The notes beneath the pieces are model-generated. The model searched no databases and had not been told where the DNA came from. It saw only the letters and a list, made by a program, of their open reading frames with translations. From assembly GCA_964480695.1 (NCBI GenBank), contig CAYZPO010000013.1, positions 1 through 22,939 of the forward strand: DNA of 22,939 nucleotides, written 5' to 3'. Positions within the stretch are counted from its first letter, which is position 1. Each line of letters opens with the position of its first letter. A program made the position numbers and the translations under genes. The DNA is from CAZDDW01 sp964480695. GTDB lineage: Bacteria > Patescibacteriota > Patescibacteriia > UBA9934 > CAZDDW01. Below are positions 15,079-22,604 of this stretch, piece after piece.

Positions 15079-15100
15079 ATTTGTACCGATCGGTACAAAT
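15079..15100. promoter_or_regulatory. Perfect 22-bp palindrome, possible operator
   Basis: The half-site ATTTGTACCGA is followed by its exact reverse complement. It lies 17 bases after the deaminase stop and about 48 bases upstream of the -35 of the SemiSWEET-like promoter. Perfect two-fold symmetry without a loop fits a dimeric repressor operator (TetR-like sites have this look) rather than an RNA hairpin. No regulator gene is seen nearby. Confidence 0.5.
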
Positions 15101-15116
15101 TCCTGACACCTATGTT

Positions 15117-15548
15117 TTATTTAAACTTTTCCTCAGCACGTTTGATGGCCTGTTGGAACATTTCTTTGACCGTCACTTTGTTCCATCCTTCTGGAACCGG
15201 GTAGATTACATTCTTGATTCCGGTTTGGGTGAGGTATCGGCTGCAGACACAACAGCAGTATGACCAGTCGGTGTATCGGATCTCACCGTTGTTTCTGATT
15301 AGCAAAACGTAAATGTCCGCTCCGGATATATCAATTCCTTCTTGTAAAGCTTGCATCAAAGCCGCTTCTTCGGCATGAATCACCAGCGGATTTTTTTCTG
15401 CCATCTTGGATTCTGGCGCTGCTTTGCAAGCAAAGCCAGAACAGATGATTTCACCGTCACGAACAATCACTGCCCCGCCGTGTGGCTTAGTGTCTGATTG
15501 CGAATTGAGCTTTTCAAGCTTTTTCAAAATATGTTTTTCAATTTCCAT
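15117..15548 (-). CDS. Cytidine/deoxycytidylate deaminase-like protein
   Basis: 143 aa, zinc-dependent deaminase fold. The first zinc motif is HAE (H58-A59-E60, in VIHAEEAAL), with Glu as proton shuttle. The second is C99-x2-C102 in YCCCVCSRYL, where the usual Pro before the first Cys is replaced by Cys. GGAVIVRDGEIICSGF is the typical strand before the active site. The substrate may be dCMP, cytidine or another base; a dCMP deaminase that feeds dUMP to thymidylate synthesis is a reasonable guess but not shown. The start is 1 base after the Nudix stop, so the two are co-transcribed. No Shine-Dalgarno. It is the last gene before the terminator at 15021-15062. Confidence 0.8.
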   Translation of the reverse strand: MEIEKHILKKLEKLNSQSDTKPHGGAVIVRDGEIICSGFACKAAPESKMAEKNPLVIHAEEAALMQALQEGIDISGADIYVLLIRNNGEIRYTDWSYCCCVCSRYLTQTGIKNVIYPVPEGWNKVTVKEMFQQAIKRAEEKFK

Positions 15549-15549
15549 A

Positions 15550-15972
15550 TTAATTATTCAAATACATTTTAATTCCTTCCAGGTTCCCGGACCTGAATGT
15601 GGTGTCGAGGTCAAGTGTATTCAGATCAAGCCAATCATATCCTTCGTGCTCATTCGAAATATTTATTTCCCCGTTGTGATATATGGCCTCAAAGAAAACA
15701 TATAAGACATGAGCGCCGTCTGATGAAATTTTGTGACGACCCAAAGCAACTGGTTTTGGCTTGAGATCGTATTCAATGTCACCCAGCTCTTCCTTGATTT
15801 CTCGGTGTACGATTTCCTTAAACGGGGTTTCGAATTCTTCAACATCAATTCGCCCCCCGGCGAACTCATAACTTCCGCCAAGACTTGAATCGGTTGGTGG
15901 CTTGAGCCCCAGGAATTCATCTTTGCTGTTTTTCATTATTACTTTCAGTGATATTTGATATTTGTCTTTCAT
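15550..15972 (-). CDS. Nudix hydrolase
   Basis: 140 aa from the start I prefer. The Nudix box is visible as GGRIDVEEFETPFKEIVHREIKEELGD (residues 39-65, broken here by the F-E-T region), with the metal-binding REIKEELG core intact at 57-64. Between the first G and REIKEELG it has about three more residues than the G-x5-E-x7-REUxEExGU consensus, so it is a divergent box. Family members hydrolyse nucleoside diphosphates linked to another group. The frame is open up to an ATG at 16035, but that would overlap ruvC and translate a hairpin repeat; MKDKYQISLKVIMKN at 15972 is the natural family start. The neighbouring deaminase suggests nucleotide-pool work. Confidence 0.82.
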   Translation of the reverse strand: MKDKYQISLKVIMKNSKDEFLGLKPPTDSSLGGSYEFAGGRIDVEEFETPFKEIVHREIKEELGDIEYDLKPKPVALGRHKISSDGAHVLYVFFEAIYHNGEINISNEHEGYDWLDLNTLDLDTTFRSGNLEGIKMYLNN

Positions 15973-15985
15973 AAATAGCTGACAT

Positions 15986-16008
15986 GGAAGGCTAAAGCCT
16001 TCCGCTAC
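15986..16008 (-). repeat. GTAG hairpin between ruvC and the Nudix gene
   Basis: On the minus strand GTAG-C is followed by GGAAGGC-TTTA-GCCTTCC, a 7-bp perfect stem. It fills most of the 40-base gap after the ruvC stop. It shares the 5' GTAG layout with the element at 14500-14532 but has a different stem. A REP-like element is possible; an intercistronic RNA stabiliser is the alternative. Confidence 0.4.
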
Positions 16009-16012
16009 GTTA

Positions 16013-16486
16013 TTAATATCGAATCGTGGCGGCACATATAGCAGTGGCTAGGGCGTCGGCAGCGTCGTCGGGGCGAGGGATCTGGTCGAGTTCAAGAAGG
16101 CGTTTAACCATCTCTTGCATTTGAGTTTTGTCTGCGTTTCCATCACCAGTAACCGCCAGTTTGATCTGGTTTGGCTTGAGCTCGATCACTGGAAGTCCCA
16201 GCTCGGCACAGACCAGAAGAGCCACGCCGCGAGCCTCGGCCACACGCATGGCCGTGGTCGTGCTTTTACCAAAAAACAGTTCCTCGATCGCCACCTTGTC
16301 TGGTCGGTGTTGTTCGAGTAACTGCCTTAGATCCGCTGCAAGCACCTGCAAGCGTTCGCCATGAGCCAAAGTAGTTTCAGTAGTAACACAGCCGGTATCC
16401 ACTAGTTCGAATTTATGTCCATCGTAATTAACTGCTCCGAATCCCATTCTACCGAACCCAGGATCAATGCCAAATATTTTGGACAT
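16013..16486 (-). CDS. ruvC: Holliday junction resolvase RuvC
   Basis: 157 aa, full length for RuvC. It cuts Holliday junctions symmetrically, with RuvAB, at the end of recombination. The RNase-H-like fold shows catalytic acids D8 (IFGIDPGFGRMGFG), E68 (KVAIEELFFGKS), and D141 and D144 (RPDDAADALATAI). The ELKPNQIKLAVTGDGNADKTQM segment is the usual DNA-contacting region. It starts 2 bases after the ykuK-family gene stop, without a Shine-Dalgarno. RuvA and RuvB are not in this window. Confidence 0.96.
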   Translation of the reverse strand: MSKIFGIDPGFGRMGFGAVNYDGHKFELVDTGCVTTETTLAHGERLQVLAADLRQLLEQHRPDKVAIEELFFGKSTTTAMRVAEARGVALLVCAELGLPVIELKPNQIKLAVTGDGNADKTQMQEMVKRLLELDQIPRPDDAADALATAICAATIRY

Positions 16487-16488
16487 AG

Positions 16489-16962
16489 TTAAATAATTTT
16501 ATCAGCTACAGCGCAAGCAGCGTAGGCTTGGGGTTTGATATGGACTGAAAAACCGACTCCTTTGACAAAGCCGCAGATTTCCTTGATCAACTCTCGTGTC
16601 GGGCCGTTCTCACCAATATCAACGTGGATCTGAACTTTTTTAAAACCATTACCTTTGGCCTGAAACTCGTCCAGAATACGCTTACCCAGATCAGTTGATA
16701 AAGTGGTTTCCTGCCAAATACGGTCACGCAGCGTGGCTTTGTTGGTCTGCATTTTGCGAGACCAAAAGTATCGCCCGCCCTTACCATGCCGATGAATAAC
16801 CACTGCAGTAATGTATTCAGTTTCTTTAACCCCTTGCTCAGAATCGGACCCGACTACAACTGAGTAGGTGTTTGCTGGTTCGTGTTCAATAAATTCCAAA
16901 AGTTCTTCCACAACAGCAGCGAAATCCAATCTTCCTTTACTTGGAGAATGAAAATTATTCAT
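16489..16962 (-). CDS. YkuK family (DUF458) RNase-H-like protein
   Basis: 157 aa. Features of DUF458 are FHSPSKGRLDF at the N-terminus, VVVGSDSEQG (an RNase-H-like first strand with a conserved Asp), AVVIHRHGKGGRYFW, LRDRIWQETTLSTDL, IHVDIGENGPT, and KPQAYAACAVADK near the C-terminus. B. subtilis YkuK is the reference; its biochemical role is not well known, although the fold suggests a nuclease. It begins the minus-strand unit and is read divergently from pilT across a 105-base gap. Its ATG has no Shine-Dalgarno. Linkage to ruvC, another RNase-H-like resolvase, is suggestive but not proof of a shared task. Confidence 0.85.
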   Translation of the reverse strand: MNNFHSPSKGRLDFAAVVEELLEFIEHEPANTYSVVVGSDSEQGVKETEYITAVVIHRHGKGGRYFWSRKMQTNKATLRDRIWQETTLSTDLGKRILDEFQAKGNGFKKVQIHVDIGENGPTRELIKEICGFVKGVGFSVHIKPQAYAACAVADKII

Positions 16963-17009
16963 AGTGTTTTTAGCCTAACCCATCTGAACTGATTTGTCCA
17001 CGAGTCTAA

Positions 17010-17038
17010 TGGCAAAATAAGGCAAAATAAAGTATAAT
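17010..17038 (+). promoter_or_regulatory. Promoter of the pil operon
   Basis: A perfect TATAAT (17033-17038) lies 29 bases before the pilT ATG. The -35 at 17 bp is TGGCAA (17010-17015), a weak match. The promoter overlaps a tandem repeat of GGCAAAATAA. Confidence 0.6.
17011..17030 (+). repeat. Tandem 10-bp repeat in the pil promoter spacer
   Basis: Two exact copies of GGCAAAATAA lie back to back, starting within the -35 region and ending just before the -10. Ten bases is one helical turn, so it may be a regulator site; slippage is the simpler explanation. Confidence 0.6.
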
Positions 17039-17067
17039 TAAAACACTAATCCTGATTTTTTATTTGT

Positions 17068-18093
17068 ATGCCTGCAGACACAAAGATAAAAAAGCTACTT
17101 ACTTTAGCAGTAAAAAACAAGGCTAGTGACCTGCATTTAATGGTTGGTTACAAGCCTATATTACGTATTGATGGAGAGCTCGTTCCTATAAAGGGAGAAT
17201 TGGATATGAAGGTTCAGGAGATGCAAAATCTAGTTCTTGGAATGCTGCCACCAGTTAAGCGCGAAGCTTTTAGGAAAAATTTAGAAATGGATTTTGCTTT
17301 TGAGATTCCTAAGGTAAGTCGTTTTCGTATCAACGTTTTTGTGGAACGGGGAAATTTTGCCTTAGCCGCTCGAGTTATCCCAACCGCGATTCCGACCATG
17401 GAAGATTTAATGATGCCAGAAATTGTTTATGATCTGACTAAATTAGATCGAGGGCTGGTAGTTATGACCGGGCCAGCTGGGTCTGGAAAGTCCACCAGCT
17501 TAGCATCCATGATCAACTATATTAATAGTGAGCGAACTCGGCACATTATTACTCTTGAAGATCCAATTGAGTTTCTTTTTGAAAGTAAAAAATCTTTGAT
17601 CGCTCAGCGCGAGCTGGGTAAGGACATGCTTAGCTTTGCATCAGGCCTGAAGTATGCCCTGCGTCAGGATCCGAACATCATCATGGTCGGTGAGATGCGA
17701 GATCTGGAAACGATTGCTGCGACCCTGACTTTGGCTGAGACAGGACATCTAGTGTTGGCGACCCTACATACTCCAGATGCAGCTCAAAGCGTGGATCGTA
17801 TCATCGCCGTCTTTCCTCCACCCCCGCAGGATCAGATTCGCTCTCAGGTTTCTTTAACTTTGCAAGCTGTCATTGCTCAGCGACTCTATGCCAAAAAAGA
17901 TATTAGTGGTCGAGTCGCTGCTCGGGAGATCATGATTAACAATCCAGCCATCGGGAACTTGATTCGTGAGCAAAAGGTTGAACAGATTAAGAACGTTATT
18001 CAAACTTCTTCTAAGGTTGGGATGATTACTATGGAGCAAGCAGTAAAACAATTAGTAAAATCTGGTCTGATTGATAATCCAGAAATGGTTTAG
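17068..18093 (+). CDS. pilT: Type IV pilus retraction ATPase PilT
   Basis: 341 aa, a cytoplasmic hexameric AAA-type motor that depolymerises the pilus. The N-terminal PAS-like domain has SDLHLMVGYKPILRIDGEL. Walker A is GPAGSGKS (135-142), with Ala in place of the usual Thr. Other visible motifs are the Asp box ITLEDPIE (161-168), Walker B IIMVGEMRD (204-212) and the His box TGHLVLATLHT (225-235). The PilT-specific C-terminal motif AIGNLIREQKVEQI (294-307, family AIRNLIRE) separates it from PilB. First gene of the operon, ATG without a Shine-Dalgarno; the next start is 3 bases after its stop. Retraction ATPase genes indicate pili that can pull back, for motility, adhesion or DNA uptake. Confidence 0.95.
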   Translation: MPADTKIKKLLTLAVKNKASDLHLMVGYKPILRIDGELVPIKGELDMKVQEMQNLVLGMLPPVKREAFRKNLEMDFAFEIPKVSRFRINVFVERGNFALAARVIPTAIPTMEDLMMPEIVYDLTKLDRGLVVMTGPAGSGKSTSLASMINYINSERTRHIITLEDPIEFLFESKKSLIAQRELGKDMLSFASGLKYALRQDPNIIMVGEMRDLETIAATLTLAETGHLVLATLHTPDAAQSVDRIIAVFPPPPQDQIRSQVSLTLQAVIAQRLYAKKDISGRVAAREIMINNPAIGNLIREQKVEQIKNVIQTSSKVGMITMEQAVKQLVKSGLIDNPEMV

Positions 18094-18096
18094 TTT

Positions 18097-19414
18097 ATGG
18101 GTAAGTTGGTGAAGACAAAAAAAGACAAGACAGAGGAAAAGCCTGCTGAAGAAGAATCTGGGATCAAGATTGAGAACAGTGAGCTTTCAGCAGCCCTTCA
18201 GAAAATATTAGATGATGCCAAGTCAGTTTCTAAGGCTGAGGATGTTTCTGTGATCAAAACGGTTGATGCGATTTTAGTTAACGGATATAACAGTAAGGCT
18301 TCTGACATTCATATTGAACCATATGAAGAAGAGACTTTAATTCGGTTTCGGATTGACGGCATTCTGCATGACATTGTCACCTTACCTAAAAGCTTACATG
18401 AGTTAGTAGTCATGCGCATCAAAATCTTGTCTCGTTTGCGTACTGATGAACATCGAGCTGCTCAGGATGGAAAGCTTCGGTTTAAAGTTGAAGACGGTAA
18501 AGTTGATGCTCGAGTTTCTATTGTACCGATCGTTTATGGTGAAAAAGCTGTCTTACGTCTGCTTTCTGCACGAGCCCGCCAGCACGATCTGGAGAATCTA
18601 GGGTTTAATGAACAACAGTTAATCAAGGTGATGACCAATATCAACAAGCCTTGGGGAATGATTTTGGCTACAGGGCCAACTGGATCTGGAAAAACGACTA
18701 CACTATATGGAATTTTAAAGAAGCTGAATACAAGAGAAGTTAATATTTCGACCATTGAGGATCCAGTTGAGTATGATATAGAAGGCGTGAATCAAATTCA
18801 GGTTAATACTAAGACCAACCTGACCTTTGCTGCTGGCTTGCGTTCAATCGTGCGCCAAGATCCGGATATTATCATGGTGGGGGAGATTCGCGACGAAGAA
18901 ACTGCTGGAATTGCTGTTAACTCAGCCATGACAGGACACCTAGTACTATCAACTCTACATACCAATGATGCTGCGACTACCTTGCCTCGACTTCTAGATA
19001 TGGGAATCCAACCCTTCTTAGTATCTTCAACAGTCAATCTGGTTATTGCTCAGCGTCTGGTTCGTAAAATTTGTGAAAAATGTAAGCAGAAAACCACGCT
19101 TGATAAAAAAACATTAGCTTTAGTTCAACGACAAATATCCAAGGAGTTGGTAGCTAAGCACAAGCTCGATAGTCCTAGCATAGCAATATATAAGGGAAAG
19201 GGCTGTAAGGAATGTTCTACCACAGGTTATTCTGGACGAGTTGGTAGAGATGACTGAGGAGATCAAAGAAATGATCATGAGTAAGGCCAATGCTGCTGTG
19301 ATTCAACAAAAAGCCGTTGAGCAAGGTATGACTCCTTTGGTTGAAAGAGGAATCACGAGAGTTCTAGAAGGACAAACTACAATAGAAGAAATTTTACGTG
19401 TTGCTAAAGAATAA
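18097..19414 (+). CDS. pilB: Type IV pilus extension ATPase PilB, frameshifted near its end
   Basis: The main frame runs to a TGA at 19257 (386 aa). The family C-terminus continues in another frame from GAG at 19238 (ELVEMTEEIKEMIMSKANAA ... EEILRVAKE) to TAA at 19412-19414. Visible motifs are ASDIHIEPY (68-76), Walker A GPTGSGKT (193-200), Walker B DPDIIMVGEIRD (255-266), the His box TGHLVLSTLHTND, and the zinc Cys pairs C326/C329 and C370/C373. At the break GRVG is followed at once by RDD-stop, where the family has GR-x-G-I-x-E-[VL]-x-x-M-[ST]. Loss of about 14 bases between two copies of GAGTTGGTA explains it. The N-terminus is short (about 45 residues before SVIKTVDAIL), so the usual N-terminal MshEN/GspE domain is missing. 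The ORF may be an assembly error, a mutation, or less likely programmed frameshifting. Confidence 0.93.
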
Positions 19415-19418
19415 ATTT

Positions 19419-20552
19419 ATGCCTAAGGAGGAAATAAAAAAAGAAATTCAAGAAGTTCAAAAAGTCGAATTACCTAAAAAGAAAAAAGGTAAGTTTCAAA
19501 AGATACTTTATATTGGAACAGTTTCCATTAAGGATCTTTTATTTTTTACCAAAAATTTATCAGTCATGTTAAAAGCCGGGACAACTCTTTCCGAGGCTTT
19601 GGCCGTTTTACGTGATCAAGGCAAGAGTAAACTAAAGATGATTTTAGAAGAGGTGGTTGAACAGGTTGAGGGCGGGCATCCATTTAGTGAGGCTTTAGAA
19701 AAGCATCCACGTACCTTTACTGATATTTATGTTAACATCGTTAAGATTGGAGAAGAATCTGGAACATTAGAAGATAATTTGGGATATATTGCTGAACAGA
19801 TCGATAAAAGTTATCAGCTGCGTAAGAAAATTATCGGAGCTATGATCTATCCGGCCATCGTGATTATCGGCGCAATTGTCTTAGGTCTTGGAATTGTTTT
19901 GTTTGTTTTACCAAAGATCACTGTCTTGTTTAAAGGGTTTGATGTTGAGCTGCCGATCACGACACGTATCCTGATTTGGCTTTCTGACTTTTTTCAGACT
20001 TATGGTTTTTGGGCATCAATTGGTGGAGTGACTGGAATAATTTTCTTTTATATTTTATTGCGCCAGAACTTTATTAAGCCAACAACGCATTGGTTTTTCC
20101 TAAATATTCCAATTTTGAGGAATATTACCGTTCATTCTAACTTGGCCAGTTTTTGTCGAACCATGGGTATCTTATTACAAAGTGGGGTTACAATTGATGA
20201 GGGAATAAATATCTGTAGTCGTACTGTGTCCAATTATCATTATAAAAAATTTCTAGTCGAAACTCACTCCAAGGTGAAGGCTGGTGATACACTTGCTTCG
20301 AGCCTAGCCACAAAGAAGCGACTTTTTTCTGGGACTGATGTTCAGATCATTAAAGTTGGCGAAGAATCAGGGACACTAAGTGACTCACTACAATACTGCG
20401 CTTCGATTCATGAACGCGAAGTCGATTCAATTACCAAGAATCTTTCTACTGTTCTTGAGCCCTTGCTTCTGATTTCTGTTGGTCTGATGGTTGGTTTCTT
20501 AGCCCTTTCGATTATCACACCAATTTACTCTATCACCGGATCAATTCGATGA
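19419..20552 (+). CDS. pilC: Type IV pilus platform protein PilC (GspF family)
   Basis: 377 aa from the ATG at 19419, four bases after the pilB stop; an upstream in-frame GTG at 19398 lies inside pilB and is less likely. After a Lys-rich tail, two GspF domains follow (about 38-165 and 240-365), each with the repeated signature GEESGTL (VKIGEESGTLEDN at 108-120, IKVGEESGTLSDS at 311-323). Transmembrane helices are at about 143-165, 193-215 and 346-368. PilC is the inner-membrane platform that links PilB and PilT to pilin insertion and extraction. Its TGA overlaps the ATG of the next gene (ATGA at 20549). Confidence 0.95.
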   Translation: MPKEEIKKEIQEVQKVELPKKKKGKFQKILYIGTVSIKDLLFFTKNLSVMLKAGTTLSEALAVLRDQGKSKLKMILEEVVEQVEGGHPFSEALEKHPRTFTDIYVNIVKIGEESGTLEDNLGYIAEQIDKSYQLRKKIIGAMIYPAIVIIGAIVLGLGIVLFVLPKITVLFKGFDVELPITTRILIWLSDFFQTYGFWASIGGVTGIIFFYILLRQNFIKPTTHWFFLNIPILRNITVHSNLASFCRTMGILLQSGVTIDEGINICSRTVSNYHYKKFLVETHSKVKAGDTLASSLATKKRLFSGTDVQIIKVGEESGTLSDSLQYCASIHEREVDSITKNLSTVLEPLLLISVGLMVGFLALSIITPIYSITGSIR

Positions 20553-20992
20553 TGAAGATTCAACAATCAGGTTTTACTCTAGTCGAGGTGATTATAACTA
20601 TTGCTATTATTGTAGTTGTGGCTGCAGTAACTATCCCTCTTTACAGTTATTGGCAGAATTTGAGTGTCTTAGACTCATCTCGTTTTGAAGTCCTGCAGGA
20701 TATGCGCTGGGCTCAAGATAAGGCTTCGGCTGGATTGAATGATAGTGATTTCGGGGTTTATTTTACCTCAAATACTTACGTCATTTTTCAAGGCACAACC
20801 TTTGCTACGCGAGACATCGGTCAAGACATTGAGCGTAAAGTTCCCACAATGATTGTGATCTCAGGAATCAGTGAAGTGACTTTTGATAAAAAGACAGGGG
20901 ATCCTTCAGTATCTGGGGCAGTTATTTTGACCAACACGGCTGACAGCAGTAAAGAGTCGATTTATATTAATCCTGAGGGAGCGATTTATTAA
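20549..20992 (+). CDS. Prepilin-like protein 1 (GspH/FimT type)
   Basis: 147 aa. The leader MMKIQQSG is followed by FTLVEVIITIAIIVVVAAVTIPL, a classic class III prepilin signal cut by prepilin peptidase after Gly8. Glu at position +5 of the mature chain is present. The C-terminal part is a small beta domain (FGVYFTSNTYVIFQGTTF ... GAVILTN ... IYINPEGAIY), as in GspH/FimT pseudopilins, which prime the pilus tip. The start overlaps the pilC stop (ATGA); a second ATG 3 bases on is equally possible. Confidence 0.88.
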   Translation: MMKIQQSGFTLVEVIITIAIIVVVAAVTIPLYSYWQNLSVLDSSRFEVLQDMRWAQDKASAGLNDSDFGVYFTSNTYVIFQGTTFATRDIGQDIERKVPTMIVISGISEVTFDKKTGDPSVSGAVILTNTADSSKESIYINPEGAIY

Positions 20993-20995
20993 TTT

Positions 20996-22069
20996 ATGTT
21001 TCATGGACGACATAACAAAGGGATAAGTTTAATCGAAGCTTTAGTGGCTTTGGGATTGTTCTTTGTTTTTGTTGCCGGGAGCGCCACTCTTACTTTTCGA
21101 TATCTTAATACGAGTGCCAAGGCTATTGATCTGAATGAGGTACGAGTGATCGCTGAGCAGAGTATGGAGGCGGTACAGAGTCTTGCCTATGATGACTGGG
21201 AAAACCAGATGGTTGACGGTACTTATGGTTTAGATGCTTCTGGTGGATCCTGGGCTTTTAATGGGGCATCTGATGTGGTTGATAAATATACTCGTTCAGT
21301 GAATATAGCTCCGGTGGGACGAGATAAGGACTGTCAAATTGTTGATGGAGGTGAGGCTAATGATTCAGATACAAAATTAGTTACAGTGATAATAGCTTGG
21401 GGAACCAGCTCACAATCTTATCTAAGGAATTTTAGTCAGTATTTTACTAATTGGAAAGATCCAGGTCCGTGTGTTAGTCCGGTTTTCTTTTTTGCTATTC
21501 ATGGCAATTCTGATGTGAATATGGGGAATACAACTGGTGTAGTGAACGGTGATGTTAATTCAGGAAGCAGTATAAATTCTGGCTCTGTTGTTATTACTGG
21601 GGACGAAGTTGATAATTCTCCAATTTTGGCACCAACTGTTGATTTCGCGGCTTATCTAGCTGAAGCTGATCATTATGTTTCAGGTAATCATAAATTTACT
21701 GCTGGAACGTATAGCGGTATTTGGTATATTGATGGAAATGCCACAATAAAATCAAACGTAACTTTTAATGGAACGATTGTGGCTACAGGCAACGTTCGTT
21801 TTGTAGGAGCCACTAATACGGTTTTTAATCCGGTGAGTCCTTACCCAGCCTTGCTATCGCAAGGTAATATCGAAGGAAACAACGGGTCTTCAGTGGCAAT
21901 TAACGGTATTGCTTTTGCTTTAGGTAATGTGATTATAAGCAGCTCTTCGAATGTCTCGGTTTATGGTTCCATGATCGCTGATGGGAATTTTGAGATAAAG
22001 AACAGTGCCAGCTTATCTGTTACCTTTAATGAAGACATTCCTAGTAATCCACCACCACACTTTGAATAA
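20996..22069 (+). CDS. Prepilin-like protein 2 with beta-helix-like passenger
   Basis: 357 aa. MFHGRHNKG is followed by ISLIEALVALGLFFVFVAGSA, a prepilin signal cut after Gly9, with Glu +5. Residues about 40-150 look like a PilV/GspI-type minor pilin head. From about 163 a long Gly/Asn/Ser/Val-rich region follows (NGDVNSGSSINSGSVVITGD, GIWYIDGNATIKSNVTFNGT, IVATGNVRF, NVIISSSSNVSVYGSMIADGN), with a period suited to a right-handed beta-helix (bactofilin- or DUF7305-like), ending in a Pro-rich tail. A minor pilin carrying such a passenger could act as a tip adhesin. That role is inferred; the signal and the repeat are seen. Confidence 0.85.
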   Translation: MFHGRHNKGISLIEALVALGLFFVFVAGSATLTFRYLNTSAKAIDLNEVRVIAEQSMEAVQSLAYDDWENQMVDGTYGLDASGGSWAFNGASDVVDKYTRSVNIAPVGRDKDCQIVDGGEANDSDTKLVTVIIAWGTSSQSYLRNFSQYFTNWKDPGPCVSPVFFFAIHGNSDVNMGNTTGVVNGDVNSGSSINSGSVVITGDEVDNSPILAPTVDFAAYLAEADHYVSGNHKFTAGTYSGIWYIDGNATIKSNVTFNGTIVATGNVRFVGATNTVFNPVSPYPALLSQGNIEGNNGSSVAINGIAFALGNVIISSSSNVSVYGSMIADGNFEIKNSASLSVTFNEDIPSNPPPHFE

Positions 22070-22070
22070 T

Positions 22071-22604
22071 ATGAAACAGTCAGGATTATCTTTAGTTGAA
22101 TATGTGATTTATATTGGTATAGCCGCTGTGGTTTTAGTGGCCATGGTTTCATATGCTTGGATTTTGATTAATGATCAAACTAAACAAGAACGCTTGGCCG
22201 AGGTCAATGATGTCGGAGCTTATGTTTTGGAAACAATCGTCTATGAAACAGAGCGCGCTTCTATGATTGGTGGTTCGACTGTTTATGGTACAAATCCAGG
22301 AAAGTTGGTTTTAAATTTTTCTTCAGGACCTAATGTCACTTTTGAAACCTATCAAACAACAGTTTATCTTGGAGATACTCCAGTAACAATTACTAAATTA
22401 ACTCGACAGGAGGGCACCGGTTTACCAGTTGACATCACAGGAGATAATATTAATATTACTAATTTTGTTTTAACGGATTTATCAAAAACAGGAGCGACTA
22501 CTGTCGCCATTGACTTAACTTTAAACAGTTTAAATCCAGAGGATAGTAAAGTTTATGAGTCAGAGAACTCTTGGACAACCTCAGTTACCCTCCGAGCACA
22601 CTAG
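22071..22604 (+). CDS. Prepilin-like protein 3 (PilW/GspJ-like)
   Basis: 177 aa from the ATG at 22071, one base after the previous stop; the longer reading from 22005 would lie inside that gene. MKQSG is followed by LSLVEYVIYIGIAAVVLVAMVSYAW, a prepilin leader of only five residues, with Glu +5. The rest is a beta-rich soluble domain (GKLVLNFSSGPNVTFETY, VTITKLTRQEGTGLPVDITG, TVAIDLTLN) like PilW/GspJ minor pilins. Confidence 0.87.
   Translation: MKQSGLSLVEYVIYIGIAAVVLVAMVSYAWILINDQTKQERLAEVNDVGAYVLETIVYETERASMIGGSTVYGTNPGKLVLNFSSGPNVTFETYQTTVYLGDTPVTITKLTRQEGTGLPVDITGDNINITNFVLTDLSKTGATTVAIDLTLNSLNPEDSKVYESENSWTTSVTLRAH

Noticed and set aside
19237..19257. Programmed +1 frameshift in pilB
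   Set aside because: A simple +1 shift would still lack the conserved R-x-G-I-x residues, so a deletion explains the sequence better; no slippery site is evident.
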